Shown here one piece after another: positions 1 through 13,825 of a DNA stretch of 64,000 nucleotides; position 1 is the stretch's first letter, and every line of letters begins with the position of its first letter. The stretch lies in contig MU404100.1 in the NCBI GenBank assembly GCA_022695795.1, forward strand, positions 186,001-250,000, read 5' to 3'. Both the position numbers and the translations under genes were made by a program. The notes under the pieces were generated by a model. It ran no database searches, was not told the origin of the DNA, and worked only from the letters and a program-made list of their open reading frames with translations. The DNA is from Biscogniauxia marginata (Eukaryota; Ascomycota; Sordariomycetes; Xylariales; Xylariaceae).

Positions 1-2642
1 CGCTCGGAAGGGAGCATTTGGGCGGATTAACTAGATGGTTGGTGCGGTTCAGACCCGAGGGAACTTTGATCACGGACGCAGATGGCGCGTTAGAGTACAC
101 TACTACTATGATATTGGGGGGATAATGGTTTACGATGGCTTGGAATACAGCCACACCCTATCGTATGGGCGATAGATGATAGACGATCTTGTTGACGAGA
201 GAGGACTAAGATAGCTAGCTAGCCTACTTACTACTGGTTTTGTAGACAAGAGAATGAATCGTTCTACATAAACATGAGTATCGCCCAACCCCCTCACTCC
301 AACTACGATGCCTAGTATATCTAGCTTTAGAACTCTCGCGTGATCTTGATAGCCAGCCACAAACACTAATGTGTAAGTATGCACACATCGTCAGCCATAG
401 AAATACATACCTCAGGTAAGTGTCTTCATACTACCCAAGATTGAAACTAACATGTGCGATATAGTGTCTACAAACCTATCTCCTACATATTCATCACCCT
501 TACTTCTAGCGCACGTAACACACCGGGGTCGTATGACCAACCGGTAACATCGGGATTCTGACACATGCCATTAAATTATAATAAAAAAATTACTTCAAGC
601 AAACATTACCTAATTACCTTCCCCCCCGCCCCCAAGCTCCCTAGCCATGCCCCGGATCTCACGGAGTAGCATGTAGAGAAGCTAATATATAGTTTAGGTA
701 TATTAATGAAACACACTAGCTTAGCTATTCTTGAGCACGCGACAACTGCGGCTAGCAAGTTAGAGAACTCAGCCTCCTGCTTACGTAGCAAACATAAACC
801 TTCTTGGCCCCTTACAGAACCAAACCTAACCAACGCCCATTCCCTCCATCTCTTTGAAAATTCAAATTTATCATTACATAGTTCACTTAGCCTGTGAGTC
901 AGTCATAGAAAACTAGAAAATTTTTAAAATTTACCACCGTGCCTCGGTTTCGGATTCGGGGGTTGTCACTAACACACCGTGCAAACCCAAATAACCTAAT
1001 TTGGGTTATGTACGTGGGAAGCCCATTCCATAACATACGAGGAAAGCTTGTATATTTTATTAAAATACGTAGAAATACGTCTAAATATTTAATGAAATGA
1101 GTTCGTGAAAAACTACACTATAATTCTCACCTTTCCCAACCCGTCACGTGCCTTACTCTGAACATACATACATACCTAACCGTCGCCATCACCGTCACCG
1201 TCATCATCACCGTACGATCAAAGGAATCCCACGCAAAGTTGACATGAACAAACACGCCGAGAGCTGAAGTTCAACTAGGTACCTAAAATTAGAAAATATC
1301 AACCCTCCCAACTCCCAAGCCAGCCAGCAAAGTAGCTACCAATCGAGCCCCCTCCCTATTTGGGCTCTAAATCTCCCTACTTTACTTCATGTTAGATAGG
1401 CAATACCCTGCATGAAACCTTACGTACGTGCTGCCCAGAGATATTTCATTCTAACCTCCTCCCTCCTCCGCCCCTACCCACCCACCCACTCAATAAGGGA
1501 CCCGGGGCTTGTGAATCGTATAGTCAGTCGGGTGTGGCCTACCGCTCACCCGTAGGAGTGGGGAAGCCCTTGAATTTCATGTATTGCCATTGGGCTAGAC
1601 CTGGGAGATATTTAGTTGTTCGGAGGACATATGGGGTAGGTAGTACGGCACATACGTCGTGACTACGGATGGAGACGGCCGTCGATCCCGTTTCCCCAAA
1701 GCGGCGTATGTCTCGAAATCAACATATGCCCCTTTACATAGCTAGTTAGCCTACCCACGCCGAATGCCCCTAGGGAGGCCTGCCGCGGCGTTAAATATAC
1801 ATACATACATGCATACCCACCCACTCACCCCTTCTTCTCACGCAAAGTCTCTCGAGATGAAGAGGGAAAAGGAGAGGGGGGAGAAAGGTTGCTCAATTTT
1901 ATGATGGGGTTGACCCTATTCACATATATCTTCCTGGGTTTTCTTTTTTTGTGTTTCTTTCACACATATATTCACTTTACTTTCCCTCTACTCACCTCTC
2001 CTATTTATCAAACATCCATTTCCTTTCACATCGGTGAGAGGCGAGTATTCTTTCCAAGGCCTATGAATGAAGTTACACAGATACACCTAAGCCTATTAGC
2101 TACCCTAAGCTTCAGTGATCAAAATTAAGAGAGAGAGGGGGGGGGGGGGGGGGAAGCTAAAGCTTTTCTATTCGTTGTTCCCCCTCATCCTTCATTACTT
2201 CTGTCACTCTTTAACTACATAGGTAGGTATGTAGGATGGAGAACACACCTGAACTATAGATTTATATATATACTTATCTACGGGCACCTCGCATCCCATG
2301 ATGACACACATGTTATAGTAAGAGATATATATATCAAGATCCCCTTGGATTTCGCCAAGCCCCTTTCTCCCCTTTATTGTCTGATAATGCAATGGGTATC
2401 TTTGTATACAAAATAGAATCCGAATTGGGAAAAACAAAATCAAATCAAGACGCCTATCGTGTTAACCGACCATATATCCTTTGTTATCCTTGCATGCCTT
2501 CCATGTGTGAATATATCTATCACCAAATAAACACCGTGGAGATACTATGTTTAAAATAGGGGCCAACTCAAGTACGCATATATTGCCGCTACTCCCCAAT
2601 CATTGGTCCCCTGGTCCTCATTCTTCGTTTTGGATATCCGTC
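1..2642. other. Gene-free interval, left edge
   Basis: No reading frame here has recognisable domains, and all are short and of unlikely composition. The stretch is moderately AT-rich (most clearly about 560-1120) and holds scattered TAGGTA/CCTACC-type tetranucleotide steps (for example near 1275, 1800 and 2220). A run of 17 G occurs at 2137-2153. It probably includes the 3' flank of the PH-LRR gene that ends at 2643. Nothing else can be supported. Confidence 0.6.
2137..2153. repeat. Poly-G run, 17 nt
   Basis: An uninterrupted G run of 17 follows a short GA repeat (2129-2136). It is a simple repeat, and its exact length may be a sequencing or assembly uncertainty. Confidence 0.8.
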
Positions 2643-5600
2643 TTACTGTTCCGTAACAGAGCCGTCAGCGGGTGGCATTACTAGACTTTGATAGCTCAGC
2701 CATATCTTAGAATCATAGCAAAGTTCACCCATGTTGGGATCTGGCAGAGACGTCTCTTCTTCAATCGTGTAGGTGGGTAGTCCGGAGCTAGGCGTGTATT
2801 CGTAGGACGACGCACTCGGATCTCCGGCCTTGTTACTCGGACTAGGGCATACCGGTAACGGGCTGGGTCGTTCTTGAGCAGGCTGCTGAAGAGCTTCCCT
2901 GCCCTCTCTTACCCGATCCCCGGGAGCCAGTGCTAGCCATGCGGGAAGCTTGTCATCATCCCATGCATCAAGATAGTCGCCCTCAAATTGGAGCAGCTGG
3001 TTAGCGGGGGTTTCTCTGTTTCTAACCAACACCTCCTGTACTTTCTTAGCCTCCGAGTCCCAATGACTTCTGAGCCATGTCAAAAGGCCTTCCAATCGGC
3101 CTTCCGTGGACTTGGACATCTTGCCAGGTTTATCCCGATCTTTGACAAACGATGTTCTTGCTTTATGAAGCGCGTATTCGCGGTCTGCATCCACTACTGG
3201 AAACGATATGAGCTGATGATTGAAGGTGAGCGCGTGAGCGAGTTTCGCAAACTGGTGATGGTCGAAATTGTTGTTTCGGCAATCAAACATTGCAAGTCCC
3301 CTGTTAGTAGCTAAAACCCGACACAATTGTGTCACATCTTCCGCAGCGCCGATATCGTGGTTTCGTACACACAGTTGACGGAGCGAGGTATTCTGCTTGA
3401 GCCCACTCAAGGCGTCAGATATGCCCCAACCTAGGTGGCCGTCTTCTAATTTTCCACTATACCCGGAAAGATCTAGGAACTTCAAGGTATTGTTTGATTC
3501 GAAGACTTGAGAGAGGAGAGAAGCTGTCTTAGACCCGGCGCGAGCCGGTGGCCCAGTCCCCACCATACTCAAAAACTCGATAGTTTGATTATGTGAAAGT
3601 GCATTTAGAAGCCGGTTGAAGTTGGCTTCGTGTTGGAACTGAATCATGTCGAGATGCAGCTTTTTAGGGGCTTCGTTCCCATGAATGAGATCGATCCAGT
3701 CAGTCGACCCAGCTTCCAAAGGGTTTTCGTTTAGAAAGAGGTGCAGATCTCGACCACTCCCAAGCCTACAAAGTATGCCAGTTGCCATCTCTCCGCTGAG
3801 GCCACAGTTGTTAAGCGCCAATCGTCGTAGTCCTCGAGACTCATCAAGCTCGATATATTTCATGATGCCACAGAGGGTATCGAAGTTTATCTGAATATCT
3901 GTCAACAAGCATCCGGAGGTGATTTCTCTTATTTCGACTTACCTTCCATCCAGAAAGGTCTAGTTCCTCCAGTTGCCATGGTCCGAAAGATGCCGTGGTG
4001 CTCCATGGACAAAACAAAGGTCCGTCGAGATTTCCTTTGAGGGAGTAGGCAAGATTCAAACACTTAAGTCTGCTTGCTTCATTGAGAGTATGCGATACCC
4101 TGGTTGCTTCTATGCAACCAGAGTTGTAAGATGTATCCAGAATTTCAAGACTAGACCCTTGTTCATGCAATGCCCCCCAGAGATGTATGAGAGCGTTCTC
4201 ATCCAGGTGGCAACGCGAAATATCTAACGACTTGAGGAAACCTGGTCGATTCTGGAAAGTCCGACCTATCTAATGTTAGTCCAACTTCGCCTTCACATGT
4301 TTTGCACTTCAATATCTCTCTATAACTCACACATTTCTACAACATCAATCTCTCCTAATCTATTTCTACTTAAGTTAATAGAACTGCATCGAGTCTGCGA
4401 AGATCTCCAAAGAAGGATGAATGGTGGGATAATCTCGCAAACTCCACTGATAGGAGATGGGATGCATGCGGTTCGTCCCGGCTCTGGCATCGTATGTACG
4501 CTGCCGAGTACGTTGCTAAGATTGATATACCTGACTGACTCAGACCCGAGCAAAAGCGACACCATTTCTTGGAATAATATCGAAGAATTCTCTACCAACT
4601 CAAACTCTGTTCGCGTCAAGCTGCGTTTGCCTACTTATATGTCAGCTTATGGTAGAGCCTGCTGTTGGGACGTTGGCCTACAGACCTGTCCGAGAAAGCC
4701 ACACGGTGGACTCGAGGCGCTTGATATTGTCAACAACGCCCGAGAGACTGTGAAAGTCTATATCGCAGAACGACAAAGACTTGAAATAGTCATTGAAACG
4801 TAGGGCTCGGAATACAGCGAGAAGTTGATGTGCCGTATATCGCGATTGTATTTTTGGCTGCAGGAGATGAAATTGAGGTGGATGTCGTACGTTCTTCCAC
4901 TGTACCGTCCAATTCACCGCTGGGCAATGGTAACCCTCTAGAAATGCTTCTAATGTTGTTTTGAACCCACCATAATCTTCACCATTAGGAAGTGGGGTCT
5001 GGTGGGCCTCGCCATCGACGAGGAAGACTTCGCGCCTCGTCCAAAGAGGCCAAGCAGGCTTTAGATACGCATCTGCCTTGTATAGTTTCGATAATATTGT
5101 TCGGTGATATCGGCTAGACAGCGCAACCTTTTTCGGTTCGTCTAAAGGTAAACTATGTCTAGTTAGAAAAACGTTCCGACATGTTTCTGCGTAGTCGCCT
5201 GAAGGGTGCGTAGATAGAAATGGTCCGATATTGACCATCTCATGATGAGGGCCTCGAATGAAGGGGATCTTACCGAAACACCAAGTCGAATCGCTCGTCG
5301 TTTACTTGAGTGTGCACTCTAGAAAGAGTCACTAGCCCAAACTGAACCAGGCTTGGGTTTACCTTCTGACCTGTTGGAGACCTTGAAAATTGAGCAAGAA
5401 GTATAGAATTTTTGCTAAATGCCAGGTAGAAGGACGAGGAGCCCCGCCAATTCTTTTTGACCTCTTCAGAATTCGCCCTTAGCCTAGTATATGGCCGTCG
5501 GGGTATGATAGGATATATGTCAATCTGCGTGTCTTTCTGGTGTTTGTGTTTAGCTTCCAGGATCAGTCTAAGGTCAAGTTCGATATCCGTCGGAGCTCGA

Positions 5601-6343
5601 TCATCTGGGAGTGACCTTCCCCGTAGTTTGGTCGCATGTCGAATTTGCTTTAACCACTCATCCCGATCGTCTGGTAGGATAAAATCAAGTTGAAGACAGG
5701 TAAATGCGGAAGGGCTGCTCCACCAGACCTCGATACCAAACGAAGGCCGGGTCCCTTCGTCCTTAAAAACAGACACAATTTTCTCTAGCGGGACGTAAGT
5801 TTCTGCGCTGTTCTTGATCTCCCCGGTAGACGAAATACATTCAACAGTGCTGTTGGGTGATAATATCTGGGGAAACTGGCTAGCTGCGGCGTTGTGGCTT
5901 TTGAATTTAACCAATGCTGCCGGCGTAAGAACCAGGTATTCTTTCTTCGGTTTTAGAATTGAAGCCTCTGGCTGGAGCGGGCCAGACTTGACGACACCCA
6001 CAAAATCACCAGAGATGCTTGTGCCCGGACTGCCGGTAGCCGAGGGCGTTGTTGGCGTGGTGGAGGTAGACGTTCGATCGGCAGTATCCTCAGCTGAGGA
6101 TTTCGAGGGCTTGCGGATCAAATCCCCCCTAAAGACCTCGCGAGTTCGGCTCTTCCGCAGTACTCCCTTGCGGCCTGTAATAGGTGATGGAAGCTCGGTG
6201 TCTGAAATGCTCGAGATCTGAGAGACCTGAGAGCTGACGCTAAAGGACCGTATGGCCTTCATCGGCGAAAAGGATGCACGTCTCTGGGCTTTGTGAGGTT
6301 CCCTCCCCTCGATTATCTCCAGGGCGGCATTCTTGGGCTCCAT
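2643..6343 (-). CDS. PH domain / leucine-rich-repeat protein
   Basis: Five exons: 6343-5274, 5152-4686, 4630-4331, 4265-3943, 3890-2643. They sum to 3408 nt (1135 aa). Introns are 121, 55, 65 and 52 nt with GTAAGA, GTCTGT, GTGAGT and GTAAGT donors and TAAC/TGAC branch sites. Residues 1-110 are Ser/Thr-rich and basic. About 112-240 resembles a pleckstrin-homology domain, ending in the Trp-containing helix (EWLKQIRHATKL). The rest is an RNI-like LRR array with repeated L..LDLSG, L..LNNCGL and LDLSGYSGKL units up to about residue 900, then a Pro/Ser-rich tail. This architecture is known in filamentous fungi as a conserved protein of uncharacterised role; membrane or cortex scaffolding is inference from the PH domain. 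The first intron is open in the frame of exon 2, so a naive ORF wrongly starts at 5238. It cannot be read through from exon 1, because the frame differs. Confidence 0.85.
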
Positions 6344-6710
6344 TATTAGGCCACGAAGTCAAAGTCTCGAGTCGCCCTTCTCAAAAACGAAGCATATGAC
6401 CTGGTGTCATTTCAAGTGGTTCGCGAGCTACAAGCGAGTAAACACTATGGGGAAAATGGGTAGACCCTGAGAGAATTGCGACAAGAATCAATGGCTGTCG
6501 ACGTCGATGTGGCCTCAATAAAGAAAGCCGAGCATATCAGCAAAGCCTCAACGCTCTACATAGCTAGTATCTTAGCCGGAACCCATTGTTCAAGTCTAGC
6601 GAGGTGGGCTTTGTGACTAACACTAGGCAAATATAGATAAGCAAGGCGGTTTGAATAATTCAATGAGGCTATCAATACTGCATGAAAGAGGTTGGTGATT
6701 GAAGTAATGA

Positions 6711-6750
6711 TATGTGTGTGTGCATGTGTGTGCGTGTGTGTGCGTATGTG
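6711..6750. repeat. (TG)n microsatellite
   Basis: About 40 nt of alternating TG interrupted by CA and CG steps, located 5' of the PH-LRR gene on its template side. Confidence 0.85.
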
Positions 6751-9700
6751 CAAAAGGTGTAGTAAGAGATTACGGTAGGTAGTTGGTTTAGTAAGTTTGG
6801 AACTCAAGCTCACATGTGGAAGCTACGTTCTTTGCCCCGCTATAACCTGCCAGTACGGCTGGCCAGTCTGCTACTGCTTCGTCAATTTCCAGCCGATGAT
6901 GAAAGGAACCGGTTTTCTACCCGAATACGAGCCAATGAGAGCGCTGCACAAAGATTTCCCGACAGGGGGATCCGAGTTGGTCCGTGCCAATGATGAAAAT
7001 TCGATATCTCGATTTCCAGAATCCGATATTGGTGAACATTTGTCGGCATCTCCATTGAATAGCATATGAGTACATAAACTTACATAAGCTTGACCCAGAC
7101 ATTAATTACACTCGTTAGGTACCCTAGCCACTGCATTTCCTCATGATATTTGATATCCTCCTCCTTTTCTTCTTAAAATAAATTTTTTTTTTGCTTGATG
7201 CCGCTCAACAATGCTGGTGCTTCTACAACACCATTTCCAGGGGTCCAAACAACTATTAATACTAGGTACTCACAGGCGAAATACAGATTTACCTCGCACT
7301 ATTAGCTACCCTAGTGCGATCTATTAGGACTGGGGTAAATATGAGTGCCTATGTCGTGTGAGCAACGTCATCACATACCCCAAGTACCCAAGGCCAGCTT
7401 TCATTGCTTGCAGTGCACCCTGTGGAGATTAGATTACTCGATGCATGGCATTAAGAACAGTATTTCTGTATCACCACAGCCGTATCCAAGCACGAAAGGG
7501 AGGAAGCGCATACGATTAGATATTTACATCTGACAGATCAATGTTCGCTGGCACTGTTGTTCTCCACTAGAATCAGGTTGTCAGCATGCAGCCAAGTTGG
7601 CTGGCTGTTTATTTTGGTATAGGCCTAATCCTTGATACCACCATCACTCCAATAGTGATAATTTTAGTCCATCTTGACGTGGGTTGCCCTCGCGCTGGAT
7701 TGAAAAGGACCATAAATCACTACTCCTCCCACGTGGGAATCTCCCTGTGGACAGCTTTGGAGACTCCTGCATACTTGCTCGTGAGTGGCCCATTTTATCT
7801 TGCTTCGTCGCTCCAAGGCCGTGTTCCTGATCTAATACCGAAGAAGGGGCAGGAATCAGGAACAGCAAAATTCAAGGCCAGTAGTTGATGCATATGATAC
7901 GGAATACATCCTACCATGTTGTAAGCATGCCACCGAGGGAACCCGGCAGCCTTGTGATTCTTCAATCCTTCAGTCTGCCTTCATCTCCCGTCTCCCAGCT
8001 TGTGCCAACATGGCGCAGTTGGGAGGAATATTTCTACTTCCTATGTAGTTCCGAGCCTGCCTACTATCATATAGCAATCATTGAGGTTTTCGACGAGGCG
8101 CCTTTTCCAGCTTGCTTTCCCTCCCAACGCAGTATCACACCTATTTGTGAGTATGCAGTGAACGGTTGCAGCCTAGAGCTGGTCGCTGACCGTTCCAGCA
8201 GCTTGAAGGATACCTGCTTTGTGGGATGCAGCTCAATAGATTGCTTATTACGTTGTCCTACTTGTGGCGACAAGAATATTGCCGTGGCTGCAAGATGGCC
8301 GGGCAGCAGCATAGTATAGTTCTCAGCTTGAACCAGATGCGATAACTGCGCCCTTTAACCCACCGTCGCCCGACGGCAGCTCAATCGCTGCACCATGCCT
8401 CAGCCTGACCCACATAGCTTGACAATACAATAGGCTACGAAGGCCTCAACCTATTAGGGGCTCGTCGGCCCGAGGGAAAGGGGAAGAAAAATTGGGCGTT
8501 GGGTCTGACGGTGATCGGTTCCGAAGCCGTCATCAATAGGTACTTACGGATAGAGTAGATCACCCTGATTGTAGTCAGAGCTGCCGTTGATCCACGCATC
8601 CGATAAAACCTCCATTGATCGGATGAACAAACCCGTGAAGCTCAGAATATGGTGTGTAGCTATGCGATCTTTTGTCAGATGACAGATCTTCGTAGTTGCT
8701 TCGTCATAGTTGCTCGCCAGTGTGTAAATCTTAGGGTCCGAACCCCCAGAAATGGGGAAGCTTTAGATAGCGATGTTCAATCTATGACGCTTTTCCCGAC
8801 TTGCCCGAGTCTCATAGTTGACTGTGGGCGGATGCTACTGAGTTGTGTGCAGGGTTAATAGCTCTATCTAAATAACCAGAACACCCCCCTTGCCCACCCC
8901 ATCTGGAGATACCCTGACTGGTTGACTGTTACCGGCGCGAGGGATACATCCGATATAGGGGTCCTATACGAGGCTACGCATGTACCTAGCGTTAGGCCGC
9001 TTGACGCCCCGATTCCTAACTCGTACCAACTTGGCCGAGCCGACAGAGCTGGCCGAAACACAGCTGGTTTCAAGTTGGAGATCGCGGTCCAACAGAAACC
9101 CCTGTAGATATTACCCCTGACGCCTCCCCTTGCGCCATTCTGCGCTATCTGCCTACACTACGAGATGACTTGCTGGGTTGAATCGGAATGGGTGCGGTGC
9201 TTTGCTTTACGACGCACACCTGAACAGATTAGTAGGCCAATCTACTTGACGTTCGTCTTCGAACGTTCCGTGAGCGAAGTGACAGATGGTCTGTCGGGTT
9301 TCCACTCCGCACTCTTAAACCGAAGGTGTGCGTCGTTGCAGAGCCTCGCTCTGTAGCGTAGAAGAAAGTCGAGGGCTCCAGATATTGTTTGCTCCTTTGC
9401 TGCTCTGTCGATCCAGTCAGCCCAGTCAGACGGAAATGGACAAGTTGCCCACTTTGCCAACCAGCATAGCCAACCGTAAGGAATTCCAAGGGGGATGGAT
9501 GGGTAGTGGGTGGGATGCAATGGATCGACAAGGCCAAGAAACGGGGGCAGACGTTGCTGTTGTTATTTGCTATTGTTGTTTATTCGCCCAAAGAACCTAT
9601 CAAGACCGAGATATACGATATACCTTAATAACATCTGGTACAAGGCAAGCTACTAAAAGGCCGAAATCCTGCTTATGGTAGACGAGGGGTCGAAATATGC

Positions 9701-10984
9701 TATCAATACGACGGGATGCGGAGGTTTGCATTCGTCTAGGACTGACGATATTTGTAGGGATCTGCTCATATGGTAACACAAGCTCTAAGTCGTCAGCCAG
9801 AGGATGTAACTCTGGTTGCCGATTGTCTGTAGAAGTATTCCGTAGATCGCGAGCGGGAAAGAGAGAATAAAACAAGAGTTGAGAGTCAGAGTCACATTGA
9901 TGAACAGTCCAGGCTACCAAGATCTCCAATGTGCGTCAAAAACAGTCGGTCAGTCGAGCTACGGCAAAGGTTCCCTGTTAGGATCATTGAATCGCGTTGA
10001 AAGGATGATGAGAGGATGGACGGGATGGAAGGTGTTTTCTAGCACCGAGTGAACGACCGGGGTCCACTTGACGAGTTTCACACCAGCTGCCGCCGTAATG
10101 CTGAAGACCAGGATTGTGAGCCAATGGAAATTCGTAGAATCAGAGGAAGTACCTGCACCTCGGAAGTGCTAAAGAGCCCCCAAAAGCCCCCCAAATCTGT
10201 CCCAGGCAAGCTAAAAAAGCGCTAGAAACCCCTCCACGCTGCACCGGTTATAGTGTCCTCGAGGTACCTCGACTAGCCGCAGCTGGTTCTTAGGGCCGCG
10301 CTTCCTGCAACACATGCCACCCGACTGCTCTTCCATCCATCACTTGGCATCCCTCCCACATCATCCCAAGGTAGCCTCACTCTCTCATTAACACCAACAC
10401 GACAAATACCCTATTCCGAACCAACTTCCTATCGAACTTCCTATCGTTTCCCCCATCTTTACCCAACACCTCTTATTATCCCTGCTGAACTTCTCAACCC
10501 CCGTCCAAAAAAAACAATATCTCGTCGCCCTGCCCTGCCCTCTCCCCCGGGACGTTTGCGAGTTTTGTTTTTACATTACTTCTGACAGCAACCCTACTCT
10601 CTGTCCCACGAAGTCAATTGCAACTGCAGGCCGAATCGAGATACCAACCCGTAACCGCAAATTGGATCACCTGTCATCACGCGCCTGGGCAACTTGGGTT
10701 TCAACTTCACCTCTGTCAGCCCACCCGGTCTACGCGGCCAACCCTATTTGAAACCACCAGAAAGCCCATATCTGCCACTTCCAATCTACGCCAAGCTAAC
10801 CCGGCCGCCTCTGCGCATCGTCGGGTTTTATTTCAGCCACCTGTGCCCGTCTCACTCGGTCCTCCACCACTACCACGCGCTTTGTCCAGCGCCGCAAGAA
10901 AGAAAAGTCGCCAATAAAGACATTGCACACGATCACCACCTACCTTACTTGCCTTCTTTCGGCCACACGCCCTGCCCTCCCTTC

Positions 10985-10996
10985 ATGTCGACTTGA
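10985..10996 (+). promoter_or_regulatory. Short uORF before ste11 start
   Basis: ATG TCG ACT TGA lies 21 nt upstream of the ste11 ATG. If the transcript leader covers it, as the C/T-rich upstream region suggests, scanning ribosomes would meet a three-codon uORF just before the main start. This is inference; no transcript end is visible. Confidence 0.4.
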
Positions 10997-11017
10997 CCTC
11001 TCCCACAACCATTCACG

Positions 11018-13825
11018 ATGGCGATGCTAGCTTCCAAGTCGTCATTTCCGGCTTCGTTGGCCTCCTCCGGTTCTACACTTGTCTCCAACACACCATCCAA
11101 CATGCCGCCGACGAGAAGAGCTGTTACCGTCCAGGCATCTGGCCAGCCCTTTTCCAGCCCCACCGAGTCCGAGTTCTCTGATGTTGACGGCCCCGATGCA
11201 GTTAAGAACTGGACCGAGGACCAGGTCTGTGAGTACTTGCGAAGTGTTAAGTGCGGCGAGTACGAGAAGCTCTTCCGAAAGAACAACATCAACGGTGAGA
11301 ATCTCCTCGAGATGGATAAGGACGTCCTCAAGGAGATGGGCATCGATAAGGTCGGGGACCGTGTACGGCTGTTCCTCGGTATCAAGAAGCTTCGGACCAA
11401 GGCCTATGCGAATCAGAAGCGGCGCAACCGCGTAAGTCATGTAGAAAAAGGAGGTTTGCAGGTGCTTGTTCTGACGAGTTACTTCTAGGATTCCTTTGCT
11501 GGCCTTGACCAGTATACATCATCGACGGGTTCGCCTAGACCCTACAACTCTAGCAACCGTGCCCTACCTACTCCCTCGTCGACAAATAAGAGATATTCCC
11601 GAGTTGACATGTCAAGCCTTGGGGTGAACGCTATTATGGACTCTGGAAGGCCTACTTCACGCCCCAACTCACCCCTCCATAGCGGCGATCTCCGAACGGC
11701 CAGACAACAACGCTACCCCCAGGGCCAGCCCTATATGAGCAACACGACGCCAAACTCGACCAGTCGCGGGCCTGGGTCTCTTCCTGAGCCCCTTATGCCC
11801 AGCCGTCTGGTAATGACCCACACGAGAAATAATTCAAGTCAGGATGGTTCGCTGATGGCAGCACTCCCACAGGGTCAAGAAGTCATCCGCGTCATCTCTA
11901 CCGGCGGGATCACCAAGGTTGTCAAGATCGCAGATTGCAGTAACTGCGAAGAAGTTATGCGCGTAACTCTACGCAAGTTTGCCCTACGTGAGGACCATGA
12001 TCGCAACTATTGTTTCTGGGTACTAGCCGGTGTTGAACCCGACCCTAAGCAATGTCGTCGTCTCGGCGATACCGAACTGTGGCGAATTATTAAGGATCAA
12101 AAGCGCCCGGAGAGAAATCGTCTAATCCTCCGGAGGGTGCCCTCCGGTGAACCCGGCGAGTCGGAGCTACAGAGAGCCGCTGCCATTGCGATGGAGGAGG
12201 CGCAGCAAAACCATGCTCGTGCCCTCGAGAACGTCCAGGATAAGCGAAGCCAATTGAAGGTGCAGAAATTGCTGGGGGAGAGCTGGAATGAAGGTCTCCA
12301 ACAGCCACTGTCGCCCATATCATTCCAAGACCGGGAGCGTAATTTGCACAATGCTGCCAGGGACTTGGAGCGACCTGCACCTAGTGATGATAGATCCGTT
12401 CCTAGGCGGAAGGGCCTGCTCAGACAGTTTGGTGGATTGAGACCTCCTAGCGAGCTGATCACCTCTGACCTCACTTCCTATTTCCCTGATCATCCACGAG
12501 AGGACATCGATCGTACTGCTCGGCTATCTATGCGCAGGTCGACACGTCTGAGTAAGGTTAACAGCCGGCTGAGTGTTGCCAGCAACTTGAGTTTTGCTTC
12601 TAGCATTCAAGATGCACCGCCCATCCCAACAATTGCCGACACTTGGTTGAACAACGGGCAGCTTGCTAAGGTCAAGCCTCGCGATGTGCAGGGCCGTCTG
12701 CCGCACTCATACCGAGACTCCGTTACCTCCTCAGTTCTAGATACCCTCCGCGAGGAGTCTCCTATTGAACCAAACCGCAAATCATACGTCTCATTTGCAG
12801 ACAGCGGTTCTGATACTAACCCTGTGAGCATCACAGACCCTGACGGAAACGTCGTTCGGCACAGCTATTTCGATGAGACCAGCACTCAAGGCTCTGGCTC
12901 CGTGAAGGACCTTACCCAGGCCCTAAGCGAAGACGGCGAGGACGCCGACGAGGAGCTAGAAAGCTTTCTTGCTGGCGAGTCATGGGACGAAAATAAATGG
13001 ATGAAGGGCGCCTTGATCGGTCAAGGTTCGTTTGGTTGCGTCTATCTCGCTCTGCACGCGGTGACCGGCGAACTTCTTGCTGTTAAGCAGGTAGAGTCTC
13101 CATCGCCAGGAGCCAACAGCCAGACAGATTCCCGCAAGAAGAGCATGATTGAAGCCTTGAAGCGTGAAATTAGCCTGCTTAGAGATCTGCGGCACGCAAA
13201 CATTGTCCAATATCTTGGTTGCAGTTCATCGTCCGAGCACCTCAACATTTTCCTTGAATATGTCCCTGGTGGTTCGGTTCAAACGATGCTCAATTCGTAC
13301 GGTGCACTTCCTGAGCCCTTGGTTCGAAGTTTCGTTCGACAGATCCTGAATGGCCTATCATATCTACACAATCGAGATATCATCCACCGTGACATTAAAG
13401 GTGCCAATATTCTGGTCGACAACAAGGGAACCATCAAGATATCCGACTTTGGAATTAGCAAAAAGCTTGAGGCATCCAACATTCTCAGCGGTGCGAACAA
13501 TAACAAGCACCGCCCTTCTCTCCAAGGGTCAGTTTTCTGGATGGCACCCGAGGTTGTCAAGCAGACCTCGTACACGCGGAAGGCCGATATCTGGTCTCTT
13601 GGCTGTTTGGTCGTTGAAATGATGACCGGGACTCACCCATTCCCCGATTGTAGTCAGCTTCAAGCCATCTTTAAGATCGGTGGTGGCAAGGCCGCTCCCA
13701 CCATTCCGGAGAGTGCAAGCCCCGAGGCAGTGGAGTTCTTGAGCAAAACTTTCGAGATCGATCACAATCTACGACCAAGTGCAGATGATCTCATGTTAAG
13801 CCCATTCTTAACTCCCATCACTTAG
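11018..13825 (+). CDS. ste11: MAPKKK, Ste11/Nrc-1 type
   Basis: Two exons, 11018-11431 and 11489-13825, with one 57-nt intron (GTAAGT...TTCTAG); 916 aa. Domains in order: SAM domain at about residues 63-128 (NWTEDQVCEYLRSV... VGDRVRLFLGIKKL); RA/ubiquitin-like domain at about 267-355 (QEVIRVISTGGITKVVKIAD onward); Ser/Thr kinase domain at about 641-911. The kinase shows a glycine loop (GQGSFGCVY), catalytic Lys in LLAVKQV, HRD loop (IIHRDIKGANIL), DFG, MAPEVV and a Trp-containing subdomain IX. SAM plus RA plus C-terminal kinase is the diagnostic Ste11 layout. In ascomycetes this kinase heads the pheromone/filamentation MAPK module, binds Ste50 through its SAM domain and phosphorylates the Ste7 MAPKK. 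Those roles come from the family, not from this sequence. The start is chosen because it is the first ATG giving a long frame, with the SAM domain close behind. Confidence 0.95.

Larger units (their letters stand above)
6344..11017. other. Divergent intergenic region between PH-LRR gene and ste11
   Basis: This stretch of 4.7 kb lies between two divergent starts. ORFs at 7586-7888, 7885-8319 and 9229-9681 exist on one or both strands, but none shows a known domain, biased codon use or splice signals that extend it. A TG-rich microsatellite lies at 6711-6750. From about 10380 to 10980 the sequence is strongly C/T-rich, with many CCC, CTCT and ACC runs, which is typical of a fungal promoter and long 5' leader for the downstream kinase. 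Confidence 0.6.

Noticed and set aside
4678..5238. Apparent separate gene start at 5238
   Set aside because: The N-terminal part is intron 1 of the PH-LRR gene. Splicing 5273-5153 joins the exons in frame and makes all five exons sum to a whole number of codons.
7586..8319. Two neighbouring plus-strand ORFs of 100 and 144 codons
   Set aside because: No known motif, open antisense frame, no splice signals linking them and no plausible promoter structure; insufficient support for a gene.
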